DNA of 35,794 nucleotides from Thermoproteota archaeon (GCA_030550615.1 JAUQPA010000011.1:1-35794); one strand, 5' to 3'; counted from the stretch's first letter, positions 1 to 11,337 are shown. Notes: a model not told the origin generated them from the sequence alone. Made by a program: numbers and translations.

Positions 1-305
1 ACACCGCCTCTTACACCCAGTTCACCCAGTTTCTCATCAATGTATTCATCCGTGAGCTTTCTACCTCCAGGTATTCTTCCCCTAGCGTAGAGTAACTGTA
101 CTAGTGTTTCTTTATTTATTTCACCCCATGTAACGTAGTCTTTTACTTTCTCCAGCATTCCTTTCAAACCGGGCAAATTAGCTGGGTATAGTACGCAGTG
201 GTATTTTCTATGTAATCTAAGCAGCTTTAAAGTATGTTCTACCTCGTATGGAACATTAACCTGTCCTCTTAATCTAATGATCGCATAAACGGTATTTTGA
301 TTCAC
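1..305 (-). CDS. rpl30: 50S ribosomal protein L30 (uL30), C-terminus cut by window edge
   Basis: Reverse-strand translation MNQNTVYAIIRLRGQVNVPYEVEHTLKLLRLHRKYHCVLYPANLPGLKGMLEKVKDYVTWGEI... from a GTG at 305; position upstream of SecY/L15 side of the spc cluster. Confidence 0.9.
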   Translation of the reverse strand, partial: MNQNTVYAIIRLRGQVNVPYEVEHTLKLLRLHRKYHCVLYPANLPGLKGMLEKVKDYVTWGEINKETLVQLLYARGRIPGGRKLTDEYIDEKLGELGVRGG

Positions 306-310
306 CGAGA

Positions 311-961
311 TCACCTGCTCCAATCTACTGGTGTAACGAATTTGTAAGTGTTATGCAGAGCATTTACTATGGCTTTTGCGAAATTAAGAGTTGTCCGCGT
401 TTCACCATACGACTCAGACCACGCGTCTCTTATGCCAGCTAAACGTAGAATTACTTTAGCAACGTCTCCCACAACAAGTCCTGTTCCACGAGGCGCCGGC
501 TTTAGTACTATCTCCACGCTTCCCGATTTACCTCTAACAGTGAATGGAACAGAGTGTGGTTCACTACATCTACACTCCCAGCTTCCACATCCTCTTCTGA
601 TTGGAGCAGTATTCAACTTAGCGTCCCGGATAGCTTTAGCAAGAGCCTCTGTGTACTGCCTGGCTTTACCTATGCCTATTCCCACGAAGCCGTTTTCATC
701 CCCTACAACTACTATTACTTGGAACTTTGTTCTTCTACCTGCATCAGTCATTTTCTGGACTATTTTAGCATCTATTCTCACATATTTAAGGTTAGGTAAC
801 AGGTAGTCGACGATCTCTGGTTCCAATAGAGGTAGGTTTTTCTCAAATATTTCGTTTAAACTAGTGATTTTACCTTCTAGAACCAATTTACCTGTTTTAG
901 TTCGTGGAACCCATTTCTCGAGGGCTTGCTTATCAATAGCAGGCATAGGGTTATAAGACAT
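311..961 (-). CDS. rps5: 30S ribosomal protein S5 (uS5)
   Basis: Supplied ORF 311..982; conserved VVVGDENGFVGIGIGKA and APRGTGLVVGD motifs; internal ATG at 961 (MSYNPMP) is the more likely start. Confidence 0.95.
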   Translation of the reverse strand: MSYNPMPAIDKQALEKWVPRTKTGKLVLEGKITSLNEIFEKNLPLLEPEIVDYLLPNLKYVRIDAKIVQKMTDAGRRTKFQVIVVVGDENGFVGIGIGKARQYTEALAKAIRDAKLNTAPIRRGCGSWECRCSEPHSVPFTVRGKSGSVEIVLKPAPRGTGLVVGDVAKVILRLAGIRDAWSESYGETRTTLNFAKAIVNALHNTYKFVTPVDWSR

Positions 962-965
962 AGTT

Positions 966-1562
966 TCACCCCGTGAAACCATGTGCTTTGAAAATAGCCT
1001 CTTTTACTTCCTCGAAGTGCTTGGGCAATTGTTCCGGATCCAATCCACGTTCAAGGTACTTGGAAAACCTTGCTTCCAAAGCATTCTTCTCCTTCAGTAA
1101 CCGAGCATATTCTGCTATGTGTCTTCCACTGATCCTATCCTGTGAAGGCACTATTTCCTCGCTAACTGGGACTTTTAATCCAACATCGTTTGCAGCTTTA
1201 ATGGCTGCGAAAACAACGGACCCTTTCACTGGTCTATGTAATCCAATGTCGGGTACAGCATACTTCACTCCCTTCTGTAGAGCTCTGAGCGCTGCCAGGA
1301 GCCCGGTTAGGTAGGCTGCAGAAGTATTAGCGGTTCCCCCTTTCCACGAGAACTTCGTAACTAGTTCCCTTGAATGAGCAGAAGCTATGGTGTAATCGCC
1401 CTCGGGTTTATGCGTTACTACCTGAACCCATAGATACTTATTTGTTCTCCTTACAACGAAGCGTGGATGACCCGATACTACCATGACGTATCTCTTGTAG
1501 TAATTTGTTTTACCCTCGCGCCTCCGTCTTCGCGGGACCTTATATTTTGAACCTTTAGCCAT
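966..1562 (-). CDS. rpl18: 50S ribosomal protein L18 (uL18)
   Basis: [21 protein letters not shown] start typical of archaeal L18; gene order. Confidence 0.95.
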   Translation of the reverse strand: MAKGSKYKVPRRRRREGKTNYYKRYVMVVSGHPRFVVRRTNKYLWVQVVTHKPEGDYTIASAHSRELVTKFSWKGGTANTSAAYLTGLLAALRALQKGVKYAVPDIGLHRPVKGSVVFAAIKAANDVGLKVPVSEEIVPSQDRISGRHIAEYARLLKEKNALEARFSKYLERGLDPEQLPKHFEEVKEAIFKAHGFTG

Positions 1563-1572
1563 ACATAACCAC

Positions 1573-2031
1573 CTATTTCAATTCCTTAACTATCCCCTGC
1601 TCCTTCAAGTATAGTTTAAGAGCAGAAAATGAACTGAAGTAGCCGCCTTTCGCAAGCATGTATAGTCTTCTATATGTTTTTCTATCAATAAGCTTCTTGT
1701 CACGTAGATACCTTAGGAATCTCCTCATCTTCCTTATTCTGTTGACCCATTCTTCTTTAACACCAGCTCTAGCTGTCTTTGAGCCCTCTCGCTTACCATG
1801 TCCACGCCTATGGCCTCTTCTTCGCTTGAGATGTCTTATTTTAGAGCTGTAACCAGTTATACCGTGCTCGGGTTCAACCCATATTGCGCCCTCATCTATT
1901 AGCCTCTTCACATCTTCCCTTGTGATTGCTTGAGAAACATCGCTTATACGGGAAGGATCTATACGTATTCTTGATTCACCAACACCCAATATCTCAGCAG
2001 CTAATCTTTTCTGTAGCGAAACATTCGTCAT
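1573..2031 (-). CDS. rpl19e: 50S ribosomal protein L19e
   Basis: [41 protein letters not shown]. Confidence 0.95.
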   Translation of the reverse strand: MTNVSLQKRLAAEILGVGESRIRIDPSRISDVSQAITREDVKRLIDEGAIWVEPEHGITGYSSKIRHLKRRRGHRRGHGKREGSKTARAGVKEEWVNRIRKMRRFLRYLRDKKLIDRKTYRRLYMLAKGGYFSSFSALKLYLKEQGIVKELK

Positions 2032-2034
2032 TTA

Positions 2035-2451
2035 TTAACCACCAATGCTTGTTCTCGGCGGATTTGCCACCCTGAATCCTTTTTCAACAGCTACTTTATA
2101 GATTTCAATAGCCTTTTTTAAGCCAACACCGCTTCCAATGTAGATTATGTGCTTAACTGGATTATACTTATCTAGATCATTAACGTTATGAACCACCGCT
2201 GGTTCAAGGCCCTGCGGGTGTAGCCCTCTTACAATTGATGGTCCACGGTACCCGATCTTAACTATTGGCGGGTACCCCTTCAGCTGAAGCCTCATTTTAT
2301 TATCTATTCCCTTGGGTTTACGCCACTTTAGATCATTCTTGAACTTTGGTTTCTTCCACCATAGATACCTGAGAAACTCTGGCTTCTTCTGTTTAATTTT
2401 CTCTCTCAGCTTCAGGTAATATTCGATATCTTTTTCCTGCGTAGTGCTCAT
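2035..2451 (-). CDS. rpl32e: 50S ribosomal protein L32e
   Basis: ORF; KFKNDLKWRKPKGIDNKMRLQLKGYPPIVKIGYRGP. Confidence 0.95.
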   Translation of the reverse strand: MSTTQEKDIEYYLKLREKIKQKKPEFLRYLWWKKPKFKNDLKWRKPKGIDNKMRLQLKGYPPIVKIGYRGPSIVRGLHPQGLEPAVVHNVNDLDKYNPVKHIIYIGSGVGLKKAIEIYKVAVEKGFRVANPPRTSIGG

Positions 2452-3011
2452 TCAATAACACCTCTTTCATAGATGTAGATGCCATCTGCGAAAATTCTTC
2501 TATCAAGGTCTCTTATCTTTGTAGCTCTCTCTAAAGCTGAGGCAGTGAGACCAACTTCTTCGATATCTATTCCCTCAACTATTATATCCTGGCCTTCAAC
2601 CCGTACTTTGACATTACCGTGTATTTTCGCTATTCTATCAGCTTTTTCCCCCAGGAAGTTCTTAATACGTACTACTTTATTTTTCTCATCAACGACAACC
2701 GTGACGGGGAAGTGCGAGTATATTACTTTTAATTTATATCTATATCCCTTAGTTACACCTGTAATCATGTTCCTTATATGTGCTGCAATAGTTCCTACAA
2801 GTGCTTTCAACTCTCTGTTAGCTCTAAAAGCTTCAACTACTACATTTTTTTCTTCAACGCGAATGCTTATTCCCTTAGCGTGGCTGAAGTCCTTGATTAG
2901 TACGCCTTTAGGTCCACTGACCTTAACCTGTAATCCATTAACCTCAACAGCGACCTCGGGTGGTATCTCAACGGACTCTACTACATGTAGCATCTTCGGC
3001 ATGTTTATCAA
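2448..3011 (-). CDS. rpl6: 50S ribosomal protein L6 (uL6)
   Basis: ORF; VSGPKGVL..., GYRYKLKVIYSHFP; gene order. Confidence 0.95.
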   Translation of the reverse strand: MINMPKMLHVVESVEIPPEVAVEVNGLQVKVSGPKGVLIKDFSHAKGISIRVEEKNVVVEAFRANRELKALVGTIAAHIRNMITGVTKGYRYKLKVIYSHFPVTVVVDEKNKVVRIKNFLGEKADRIAKIHGNVKVRVEGQDIIVEGIDIEEVGLTASALERATKIRDLDRRIFADGIYIYERGVIE

Positions 3012-3014
3012 TCC

Positions 3015-3416
3015 TCAATAGCAATAAGCTACTAAGACTCCACCAATTTTCCTCTGAATTGCTTCCTTATGGGAGAGCACTCCTTGAGGTGTTGAAACTA
3101 TTAGTATACCGATATTGTATGCTGGTAGAAATTTCCTAAGCCAGTAGGGGGGATTAACGAGGTCACTGTATTTAACCGAGAACCTTGGTTTAATAACTCC
3201 GATTTTGTTTATTCTGCCGAGTAGTTGAATTCTTATCTTACCCCATCTACCATCATCTATGTATTCGAATTCACCTATGTAGCCTTCTCTCTGTAGTACT
3301 TTGAGCACGTTAAGTATTAGTTTTGAAGCAGGCCAGGTGACAACTTCTTTTTTCGCTCTTAGCTCAGCATTGTATATTGATGCAAGAGTGTTTGCGAGAG
3401 GATCAATCGCGACCAT
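3015..3416 (-). CDS. rps8: 30S ribosomal protein S8 (uS8)
   Basis: [30 protein letters not shown]. Confidence 0.95.
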   Translation of the reverse strand: MVAIDPLANTLASIYNAELRAKKEVVTWPASKLILNVLKVLQREGYIGEFEYIDDGRWGKIRIQLLGRINKIGVIKPRFSVKYSDLVNPPYWLRKFLPAYNIGILIVSTPQGVLSHKEAIQRKIGGVLVAYCY

Positions 3417-3428
3417 GAAGAACCCACC

Positions 3429-3593
3429 TTAGTTATACTTCTTGAAGCCTATAGCATAGGCAATTTCCCTGAAGCATTGTCTACATAGGTATAGTCCATA
3501 AGCTTGTATCACAGCGTCCTTAGCTCCGCATCTTCTACACTCCTGGACTCCACGCCCGTATTTATCTACTTTTGGTGGTTTAAACTTCGCCAT
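3429..3593 (-). CDS. rps14: 30S ribosomal protein S14 (uS14), zinc-ribbon type, 54 aa
   Basis: Below the ORF-track cutoff; read directly: MAKFKPPKVDKYGRGVQECRRCGAKDAVIQAYGLYLCRQCFREIAYAIGFKKYN with two CxxC motifs, located between S8 and L5 as expected. Confidence 0.95.
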   Translation of the reverse strand: MAKFKPPKVDKYGRGVQECRRCGAKDAVIQAYGLYLCRQCFREIAYAIGFKKYN

Positions 3594-3602
3594 AAGCACA
3601 CC

Positions 3603-4178
3603 CTAAGATTCAACTATTTCAACACCAAAAAGCCTTTTAAGCAATATCATAGCTTCTAATTTATTAACTCTATGTCTTTTAGGTATGTTAGATCTAGCGC
3701 GCCTTCTCCTCAATACTCTATAGCCTGGTTTCTCTATTGTCACGCAAACATCCATTCCAAATATACCAATCTCGGGGTCGTATTTAACGCCCGGTATTCT
3801 AATATGTTCTTCTATTCCGAAGCAAACGTTCCCGTACTCATCGAAACTCGAAGCCTTCAATCTATATCCTACAGCATCTAGTGCTTTACGTAGAAACTCC
3901 ACGGCGCGGTTTTTACGCAGTGTTACAGCAGCTGCAATAGGTTCTCCTCTCCTAATGCCGAATTCCTTAATTGTTCTCTTAGCTCTTCTGAGTGATGGTT
4001 TCTGCCCTGTTAACTCTTCTAGAACACTCGCTATTTTCTTCAGTCTCTCGAAATTGGAGCCCACGCTAACATTTACTGTTACCTTTGCCAATCTAGGCTG
4101 ATACATTGGGTTCTCTTCCCATTTCTTAACGATTTCAGCCTCTACTTCCGGTGTTATAACAGGCATTTCACCAAGCAC
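3603..4178 (-). CDS. rpl5: 50S ribosomal protein L5 (uL5)
   Basis: ORF; ELTGQKPSLRRAKRTIKEFGIRRGEPI. Confidence 0.95.
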   Translation of the reverse strand: MLGEMPVITPEVEAEIVKKWEENPMYQPRLAKVTVNVSVGSNFERLKKIASVLEELTGQKPSLRRAKRTIKEFGIRRGEPIAAAVTLRKNRAVEFLRKALDAVGYRLKASSFDEYGNVCFGIEEHIRIPGVKYDPEIGIFGMDVCVTIEKPGYRVLRRRRARSNIPKRHRVNKLEAMILLKRLFGVEIVES

Positions 4179-4929
4179 CTTCAGGTAGCGTTATTACTGG
4201 TTTGTCTCTACCTATTGGGAACACGTATTCAAGACTTGTTTGGAAGAGATTTCCGTATTTATCTTGTAGTGTAACAATGTGTTTTCTTCTCTTTAATGCA
4301 CCTGGAATGATATCTAGTATTTTACCAACTCTCCCAACGTTTCTACCGCCGATAACTATTGCGAGAACACCCTTCTCCAACGGTATGTAATCGAGTATTT
4401 TGTTTTCTCCAAGGGACAACAGCACTGTTCCCAAAGTATCATATGTATCTTCCACTGGATTCCTCGGGTCTGATACCTTGATTAACACGTTTCTACCATC
4501 ATGTAGATTCAATTGTATGTGCCCATTTCTCACGGTAGTTTTATTTTCAATTCTACAGGGCTTGATTTTTGCCTCATCAGGTGTTATTTTAACAAGTCCC
4601 AGGACCCTGGTTGGAACAGGTACGACGCGATATACTTCGCCAGCTGCAGGTACTTCAACAACATCCATTACTCCTACGGGGTATTTGTAATTTCGTCTAA
4701 TTCTTCCATCTACTTTAAAATGACCTTCGGCAATTAATCTCCTTGCTTCGCGGGCTGTTTTTGCATATTTCAATACGTCTCGTACAAGTATCAACAGTGG
4801 TATGCAGCGATCAATCGAGTGAGGTCCCGGCGAGGGTTTGACAGCCCATTTATGTTCTTTTCTAAGTATAGGCCAGAACGCAGGGGCCACTAAGGCTTTT
4901 AAATGCTTACTACCACCCATTTTTCCCAA
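4168..4929 (-). CDS. rps4e: 30S ribosomal protein S4e
   Basis: ORF; GGSKHLKALVAPAFWPI, KWAVKPSPGPHSIDRCIPL. Confidence 0.95.
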   Translation of the reverse strand: MGKMGGSKHLKALVAPAFWPILRKEHKWAVKPSPGPHSIDRCIPLLILVRDVLKYAKTAREARRLIAEGHFKVDGRIRRNYKYPVGVMDVVEVPAAGEVYRVVPVPTRVLGLVKITPDEAKIKPCRIENKTTVRNGHIQLNLHDGRNVLIKVSDPRNPVEDTYDTLGTVLLSLGENKILDYIPLEKGVLAIVIGGRNVGRVGKILDIIPGALKRRKHIVTLQDKYGNLFQTSLEYVFPIGRDKPVITLPEGAW

Positions 4930-4931
4930 TT

Positions 4932-5345
4932 CTACTCACCTTTCTCCTCGGTTGTATTACTCGTAGTAGGTGTAGAAACGGATTTTCTTCTCTCAATGAT
5001 TTTTAAACGATACTTATCCGAGAGATCTAATTTAACAATCATTACTTTACTCGGATGAATAGGGTAGTAAACAGGTGTGCCATCAGCTTTCTTTATTTGT
5101 ACGCCTTCAACGAATATTCTAACTCGCTTTAAGTTAACTCTTACTACTTTACCCTCGTGTCCAGCGAAATCTCCACGCATAATTCTAACAACATCACCTA
5201 CTCTTACAGGTAAACGTTTAACTCCATACTTCTCCACTAGCTCCTTTGATAGCTTCGCATTAAATAATTTGTGCCTTAAATGAAGCGGCATATTGTATAA
5301 TCTCTTTCTTTGAACAGATGGTTTAGCGGAAGTATTTAACGTCAT
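4932..5345 (-). CDS. rpl24: 50S ribosomal protein L24 (uL24)
   Basis: ORF; KOW motif [23 protein letters not shown]. Confidence 0.95.
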   Translation of the reverse strand: MTLNTSAKPSVQRKRLYNMPLHLRHKLFNAKLSKELVEKYGVKRLPVRVGDVVRIMRGDFAGHEGKVVRVNLKRVRIFVEGVQIKKADGTPVYYPIHPSKVMIVKLDLSDKYRLKIIERRKSVSTPTTSNTTEEKGE

Positions 5346-5358
5346 GGCTACAACACCG

Positions 5359-5787
5359 TTACACGATTATTGAAGCTAAGTTGGCTATTTGAGGCCATCT
5401 TTCAGCAGCTTCTCTCGCTATAGGACCACGTATTTCTGTTCCCTTGGGTGTACCTTCAGGAGTCAATATGACAACAGCATTGTCCTCGAAAGCTACCCAG
5501 GTACCATCAGGCCTCCTATATGGTCTTCTCTGTCTAACAACTATCGCCTTGAACACCTTCTTCCTCATCTCAGGAGTTCCTTTCTTAACGCTGACAACCA
5601 CTAGATCCCCTATTCCAGCTGGTGGAACCCTTCTTAATCTCCCTTTGTAGCCCGGTACACCAATAATTAATACCTCTTTAGCTCCACTATTGTCAGTTGC
5701 TTTAGCTATGGATGATACCTGGAGACCGGTGTTCACATGTCGCCTCGAGTAAGCGGGTTTACCTGCTACTGCACGCTTAGCTCCCAT
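5359..5787 (-). CDS. rpl14: 50S ribosomal protein L14 (uL14)
   Basis: [37 protein letters not shown]. Confidence 0.95.
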   Translation of the reverse strand: MGAKRAVAGKPAYSRRHVNTGLQVSSIAKATDNSGAKEVLIIGVPGYKGRLRRVPPAGIGDLVVVSVKKGTPEMRKKVFKAIVVRQRRPYRRPDGTWVAFEDNAVVILTPEGTPKGTEIRGPIAREAAERWPQIANLASIIV

Positions 5788-5803
5788 TATTTACCACCTT
5801 CTT

Positions 5804-6148
5804 CTACTTTTTAGCAACACCGAGAACCACGAAAGCAATGGTCTTCGAAATTGGACGTGTTTCACCTATAATAACTTCATCTCCTTCTTTGACGTTAATG
5901 CATGGGGGTAGCCTTGCATGTATATTCTTTTTTCTACGCTCGTACCTCATGTACTTTGGAACATAGTGGAGATACTCGTGTCTAACAACAACAGCTCTAC
6001 TCATCTTCTTTTTAACTACAATACCCCTCAATATCGCGCCTCTAACTTTTAAGTGTCCGTGCCAAGGGCACTTTGGGTCATTGCATGTTCTCTCGGGCGG
6101 ATTTATGCCTGGAATACCTATGTTTTTAACGCTAGTGCTTGAACTCAA
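5804..6148 (-). CDS. rps17: 30S ribosomal protein S17 (uS17)
   Basis: ORF; KVRGAILRGIVVKKKMSRAVVVRHEYLHYVPKYMRYERR. Confidence 0.95.
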   Translation of the reverse strand: MSSSTSVKNIGIPGINPPERTCNDPKCPWHGHLKVRGAILRGIVVKKKMSRAVVVRHEYLHYVPKYMRYERRKKNIHARLPPCINVKEGDEVIIGETRPISKTIAFVVLGVAKK

Positions 6149-6447
6149 ATCAATTCACCTTTAACTGTAAGCACTTTCTTGAGCCTATCCCACGGTCTCC
6201 CAATTATGTCAACGCCTTTTATAATTAATTTTTCATTATTTGGAAGCGTGAATTCAAATACACCATTTGCCTTAAAAACTCTTACTCTCCTACGATCATT
6301 TTTCTCTACAACTAGCGTTTTCAGGGTTTCATCTACTACAGTTCCCTCGATTCCCACTAGGGCTGGATCACTATACTGTAGTATCTTAACTTTTAATCCA
6401 ATAAGCTCATGGAAGTAGATGTTTTTTCTGTTAATGTTGATCCTCAA
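6145..6447 (-). CDS. rnp1: RNase P protein component 1 (p29/Pop4/Rpp29 family)
   Basis: ORF; LKVKILQYSDPALVGIEGTVVDETLKTLVVE; conserved position between L29 and S17 in archaea. Confidence 0.92.
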   Translation of the reverse strand: MRININRKNIYFHELIGLKVKILQYSDPALVGIEGTVVDETLKTLVVEKNDRRRVRVFKANGVFEFTLPNNEKLIIKGVDIIGRPWDRLKKVLTVKGELI

Positions 6448-6644
6448 CTTGTAGATCTCCTTTTCTCTTCGTTTATAATGGTTAAAATACGGGCAATATC
6501 CCTTCGAACGTTTCTTATCCTAGCAGTATCCTTCAGCAAACCCATCTTCGCTTGTAATCTGAGTTTAATTAGCTCTGTTCTAAGCTCCTCCAGTTTCTTC
6601 AATCTATCTTCCATGCTCATTTTTCTTATTTCATCAGCCTTCAA
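6444..6644 (-). CDS. rpl29: 50S ribosomal protein L29 (uL29)
   Basis: ORF; LKKLEELRTELIKLRLQAKMGLLKDTARIRNVRRDIARI. Confidence 0.95.
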   Translation of the reverse strand: MKADEIRKMSMEDRLKKLEELRTELIKLRLQAKMGLLKDTARIRNVRRDIARILTIINEEKRRSTS

Positions 6645-7309
6645 CCACTAACACCTAGCTCTTGTTTTAATTTATCAATCTCAGCTGGTGGAACTTCTTT
6701 TACCTCTACTTGGTCGGGTAATCTTACACCCGGTTTTACTATTACAACTTCGACGCCGAAGATACCAGGTTTAAGCAAAGCTTTAGCTACAGCTCTGTCG
6801 ATTATGTAGTCAACCGGGTCACCTGCTTTGTACACCTTCCCCGCTTTAAGCTTCTCGTAGGTTGCTCTTTCGCCGCGGAGCTTACCGCTAATAGTAATTT
6901 CAACGCCTACAGCACCCGCCTCCATTACTCTTCGAATCATGAACATTATTACTCGGCGGAAGGGTATTCCTTTCTCAAGCGCTCTCACTATTCTGAAAGC
7001 AACGACTCTGGCGTTGAGCTCTGGATCTGTAACAGGTGAAACAGTTATATTAACGTTCTCCAACCCGAACCTAGTTTGCATTATAGTAGCAATTTTCTTT
7101 AGAATAATGCCCCCTCTTCCGATTAATCTACCCGGGTACTCGGCGTATACTACTACTCTATGCCCCAGGGGCGTTTTGTAAAGCTCTACATCAGCGTATC
7201 CAGCATCCTTGAAGTAATTAGCTAAAAACTCGTCTATTATTACCTTCTTTAAGCCGTAGGATAGGAAGTACTCTTTTATCCGAGGCCCTATTCCAACCAT
7301 GTTATCCAA
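6641..7309 (-). CDS. rps3: 30S ribosomal protein S3 (uS3)
   Basis: ORF; KH domain YPGRLIGRGGIILKKI, GVEITISGKLRGERA. Confidence 0.95.
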   Translation of the reverse strand: MDNMVGIGPRIKEYFLSYGLKKVIIDEFLANYFKDAGYADVELYKTPLGHRVVVYAEYPGRLIGRGGIILKKIATIMQTRFGLENVNITVSPVTDPELNARVVAFRIVRALEKGIPFRRVIMFMIRRVMEAGAVGVEITISGKLRGERATYEKLKAGKVYKAGDPVDYIIDRAVAKALLKPGIFGVEVVIVKPGVRLPDQVEVKEVPPAEIDKLKQELGVSG

Positions 7310-7775
7310 CCTCTTTCACTATTACTTCGAGGTGGGATGTTCTTCTAAATTTCGGTGTAGCACGTCCAAAAGCTCTAGGCATATATCTCTTCAGAGTTAT
7401 ACCTTTATGTGCAGCAATGTGAACTATAACTAGTTTAGCTGGATCTAGCCCCTTGTTCTCAGCGTTTGCTCGAACATTTTTAAGCACCTCTAAAGTGTAC
7501 TTCGCCCCCTTCACCGGGTACCTGCCAGCAGGCCACTTGAATCTATCAGCTAATCCTCGTTTGTGACTTACTTTACCATGATATCTTCTGAATGGAATTG
7601 GTTGCTTTAATTTAACAACGTTATCCAGGAACCTGATTGCTTCATCCAGCTTCATGCCCTTAATTGTTTTAGCGATTTCACGCATGTACTTAATAGATAC
7701 AGGTATATCGTACCGAATTGCTTTAGCTATTTTTGATTCGTCAACTAGTTTAACGGAGTAATGCCACGTAGGCAT
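7302..7775 (-). CDS. rpl22: 50S ribosomal protein L22 (uL22)
   Basis: ORF; archaeal L22 features (VSHKRGLADRFKWPAGRYPVKGAK). Confidence 0.95.
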   Translation of the reverse strand: MPTWHYSVKLVDESKIAKAIRYDIPVSIKYMREIAKTIKGMKLDEAIRFLDNVVKLKQPIPFRRYHGKVSHKRGLADRFKWPAGRYPVKGAKYTLEVLKNVRANAENKGLDPAKLVIVHIAAHKGITLKRYMPRAFGRATPKFRRTSHLEVIVKEVG

Positions 7776-7785
7776 TCAACAACAC

Positions 7786-8238
7786 CTACTTTACCGCCAC
7801 GAACCTGCTGCTCTTAGTTGCTTTTAATCCAGGTTCGCCGTGAGTAACTTTCTTGGTGGATGGACTAAATTCACCTAGTCGATGCCCAATCATCTCCGGT
7901 GTTACTTTAACCTGTACATATTCTTTCCCATTGTACACAGCGAAAGTTAAGCCAACCATTTCCGGAAGAATGATCATGTCTCTTACGTGTGTTTTAATAA
8001 CTGCTTTTCTAGCTAGCTCAGGGTTTTTAATGATCTCCCTTACTTTAGCCAGTAATTTGATCTGCGGCTTCGTAAAACCTCTTTGTAAACTACGCCTCTG
8101 CCTAGCTGGAAGCAATTGTGCAAATTCATCAAGCGACATGTTCAAAAGCTCCTCCAGAGTTTTTCCTCTATACTTAAACTTCCTCCAATCAGGCGGCATA
8201 TCGTGGAGATGTGGTGGTAGATTAAATGCCTGCGTCAA
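7786..8238 (-). CDS. rps19: 30S ribosomal protein S19 (uS19)
   Basis: [50 protein letters not shown]. Confidence 0.95.
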   Translation of the reverse strand: MTQAFNLPPHLHDMPPDWRKFKYRGKTLEELLNMSLDEFAQLLPARQRRSLQRGFTKPQIKLLAKVREIIKNPELARKAVIKTHVRDMIILPEMVGLTFAVYNGKEYVQVKVTPEMIGHRLGEFSPSTKKVTHGEPGLKATKSSRFVAVK

Positions 8239-8312
8239 GTTCTCACCTAGATGTAAGCATGCCTTCGCATATTACAGTATTTAAAATCCTAAAAAACTTA
8301 ATTGGTTTCATA

Positions 8313-9029
8313 CTACTTACCTTTTCTTCGACCAGTTCTTCTAGCTGCAATATGACCTACCTTGCGGCCTGGAGGAGTTGTTCTAGATACGGTTGTTGGT
8401 CTCCCAACGTGCCTGCCGCCACCATGCGGGTGTGAAACCGGGTTCATTGCCAATCCACGTACTCTAGGCCACCAGTAGCTCTTCGCTCTCCACTTGTAGT
8501 AAGCAGCACCAGCTTTCAATAATGGTTTTTCTAACCTACCTCCCCCAGCTATAACGCCGATGGTTGCTCTAGCCTTGCTTGATACCTCTAGAACCTTACC
8601 GCTGGGTAGTTGTATTTTTACCTTGTCTCCTGCTTTGCCAAGAATTATAGCATATGTTCCGCTTGATCTAGCGTATCTTCCGCCATCTCCAGGGTTTTTC
8701 TCAATATTAGCTACTTGTGTTCCTTCAGGTATAGATCCAACTGGTAAGATATTGCCGTTGGCTACTTCAGCGCCAGGCCCAATACTTATTACCTGGCCAA
8801 CGTACATCCCCTCAATGGCTGGAATGTAGAAGACTTGCCCTGTTTCCAACTCTATTTCTGCTAATGGAACCCATCTCCCGGGATCATGTATTAAGTTAGT
8901 TATTATTCCCTTGTATGTTTTATCGGGATCCAGTGGTGGATACCTCGCTGGAGCTATATGGATATGATCTGGGGTTCTCCACGTTGGCGAACCACGGCCA
9001 CGTCTTTGAACAATTATTCTTTTACCCAT
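8313..9029 (-). CDS. rpl2: 50S ribosomal protein L2 (uL2)
   Basis: ORF; RGLAMNPVSHPHGGGRH signature. Confidence 0.97.
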   Translation of the reverse strand: MGKRIIVQRRGRGSPTWRTPDHIHIAPARYPPLDPDKTYKGIITNLIHDPGRWVPLAEIELETGQVFYIPAIEGMYVGQVISIGPGAEVANGNILPVGSIPEGTQVANIEKNPGDGGRYARSSGTYAIILGKAGDKVKIQLPSGKVLEVSSKARATIGVIAGGGRLEKPLLKAGAAYYKWRAKSYWWPRVRGLAMNPVSHPHGGGRHVGRPTTVSRTTPPGRKVGHIAARRTGRRKGK

Positions 9030-9042
9030 GAGCCAACACCTC

Positions 9043-9318
9043 CTACATTATACCTAGCCTAGTAGCCACATCTGTAGCCTTGTACTCAGGTGAAAGCTTA
9101 ACATATGCTTTTTTCTCGCCTTTAGATGTAATCAACGTTCTTACTTCATCTACTTTAACATTAAATAAGTATTCAACAGCTTGCTTAATGTCTTGTTTAC
9201 TTGCGTTTATATCAACTATGAATGTCAAAGTATTTTGTTTATCGATCAGCGTTAAAGCCTTCTCGCTTTGAACAGGGCGTATTATTATCTTTGTTAAACG
9301 CTCTAAATCCCTGCTCAT
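9043..9318 (-). CDS. rpl23: 50S ribosomal protein L23 (uL23)
   Basis: [28 protein letters not shown]. Confidence 0.95.
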   Translation of the reverse strand: MSRDLERLTKIIIRPVQSEKALTLIDKQNTLTFIVDINASKQDIKQAVEYLFNVKVDEVRTLITSKGEKKAYVKLSPEYKATDVATRLGIM

Positions 9319-10154
9319 AGATAAACCACCTTGTATTTACTGATGATTTCATCCAGAGCACTCTTAGATACAACCATTAATCTACCCGGTATTCCTCCCG
9401 GGGCTAGGTGCAGTATACTCAAGTTATTAGGAGTAGCTATGTCAACGCCGGGTAGGTTTCTCACAGCTTTGGCAAATGGTTTATCGTAGCTTGTTAAAAC
9501 AAATAATACACTACGAGGCTCAACATATCTCCTACCGCGCATTTTGCCTTTACCAGCTCTTATTCTTGTTCTTTCATAGCTTCTTTCAATATCGCTCCAA
9601 ACACCTATTTTCTCGAGATACCCCTTAACTTCCTTTGTCTTGGAAAACTTGAGTTCAACATCATCAACTAGCACTATGGGTAATTTATCAGCGGAGAAAA
9701 CGTGTCCTCTCGCCTTCACTAGATCTACTCTTGATGTTGCAGCTAGAGCTGATATTATTGCAATTATCCGCTCATTTTTATTTACTTCTTCACGTAGTCT
9801 TCTATCAGGTCTCGGGGGAAAAGCAATGTGACCTTTCCTCGTAGAAACAACAAACCTCGCGGTTCCATTCGGCAAGCGGGGGACTCTAGCTAAACCGTAT
9901 CCAACTCCCCAATACTTGGCTGTTGTTCTTTTACCAGCCAAAGGATCTCTTCCCTTCGGCTGCAGCATTGCTGTGAACGCTGATAAGAATGCCCTGTTAA
10001 TAACGTCTTTTCTTATGGGATAGTAGAATAGGTCCGGTAACTCTACTTCACCTATTTTTTCTCCGTTGACATCGTAGAGATAAGTTGTTAATTTCGAGCT
10101 CTCTAAGTAAGGATCTCTAATACTAACGAGAACTCTGGTCATGGCTTTACACAC
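9315..10154 (-). CDS. rpl4: 50S ribosomal protein L4 (uL4; archaeal L4/L1e type)
   Basis: [46 protein letters not shown]. Confidence 0.95.
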   Translation of the reverse strand: MCKAMTRVLVSIRDPYLESSKLTTYLYDVNGEKIGEVELPDLFYYPIRKDVINRAFLSAFTAMLQPKGRDPLAGKRTTAKYWGVGYGLARVPRLPNGTARFVVSTRKGHIAFPPRPDRRLREEVNKNERIIAIISALAATSRVDLVKARGHVFSADKLPIVLVDDVELKFSKTKEVKGYLEKIGVWSDIERSYERTRIRAGKGKMRGRRYVEPRSVLFVLTSYDKPFAKAVRNLPGVDIATPNNLSILHLAPGGIPGRLMVVSKSALDEIISKYKVVYL

Positions 10155-11337
10155 CCTGCTTGCTTTCTAGACTTAGATATGTTATTTTCGGAGCTGAGAG
10201 AGGAAGCCATTTGTGATGGGGTCTTATGGGGTGTCTTAACACCAATAATCTTTTATCTGATCCTATCGTTGTACCTTTAATTAGAATATATGGACCATAT
10301 ATTAAGCCGTAATTCAAAAAGCCTCCTTTAACCACAGCCTCTAAGCCATTTAACCCTATTCTAAGTATTCTTTTATTATATTCTGTTCTTCTATGGAAAC
10401 CCATTTGACCGGGTTGAGGTGGCTCGCTCATAGAGTACGTAAATGCGGGGCCACGTGTTCCTATTTTTCTGCTTCCCTTGCGGTGTTTATGCCATCTCGG
10501 TAATTCTTTGACTCCAAACCTCTTAATTACACCTTGGAATCCATGTCCCTTCGTAACACCTATTACGTCAACGAACTGACCCTCCATGAAAACATCGCTC
10601 GGAGTCAGATACGACCCTAGTATTGATTTAGCGTATTCTATTCTCTCATCTATAGTTTTACCATGTATTTTTATTTCAAGTATTTCAGGCTTCTTCTTGC
10701 CGATACCCGATAGAACTGGGATAGTCGTTACTATTGCGCGTACATCCACTATATCTCCACTTAGTGTTTTTTTGAATTCATCCTCGCTGGATTCCGCCAC
10801 GAACTTAAAGCCGTACTCCCCGCCTGGATCTGGTTTAACTAACCCATGGTTACTTTTTCTTAAACCCAGCAGATATTTTCGGACTATTTCCTTCGGTTCT
10901 AGGTTCCACAACGGATTACTCATGTATAATTCGCTTGCTTTTAGAACAGCGTTTACGGGGTTCGCCCACACTTCGCCAATTGCTCTTAAGTATCCATCAT
11001 AATCTCTCGAATATGTTCTAATACCTATAACTACAACTGGTGGAGCATCTAAAACTGTTACTGGCACAAACACCTCTTTTCCCGTGAACGGTGTATTGGG
11101 TTTATCCTCTATTAGAACAGCGTGTGTCATACCGGCTTTGTAAACAGGGTAAGCAAGTAAAACAGGCTTTGAAACTACTCCTTTACTAGAAGCATCAGCT
11201 CCATACTTCTCTAATACGAGGTCAAACCAGCTTTTTTCAGGCCAGGATTTTATTCTCGGAGTTAGATCCTCAGCTCTCTTTCTAGGTCTAACTCCTAAAC
11301 TACCATGGCGTGGTGCACTTAGCTTCCTATGACCCAA
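10147..11337 (-). CDS. rpl3: 50S ribosomal protein L3 (uL3)
   Basis: [42 protein letters not shown]. Confidence 0.96.
   Translation of the reverse strand: MGHRKLSAPRHGSLGVRPRKRAEDLTPRIKSWPEKSWFDLVLEKYGADASSKGVVSKPVLLAYPVYKAGMTHAVLIEDKPNTPFTGKEVFVPVTVLDAPPVVVIGIRTYSRDYDGYLRAIGEVWANPVNAVLKASELYMSNPLWNLEPKEIVRKYLLGLRKSNHGLVKPDPGGEYGFKFVAESSEDEFKKTLSGDIVDVRAIVTTIPVLSGIGKKKPEILEIKIHGKTIDERIEYAKSILGSYLTPSDVFMEGQFVDVIGVTKGHGFQGVIKRFGVKELPRWHKHRKGSRKIGTRGPAFTYSMSEPPQPGQMGFHRRTEYNKRILRIGLNGLEAVVKGGFLNYGLIYGPYILIKGTTIGSDKRLLVLRHPIRPHHKWLPLSAPKITYLSLESKQGV

Noticed and set aside
348-806. Plus-strand ORFs inside the ribosomal-protein cluster (348..806, 973..1314, 2479..3021, 7853..8284 and similar)
   Set aside because: Antisense shadows of strongly conserved ribosomal protein genes.
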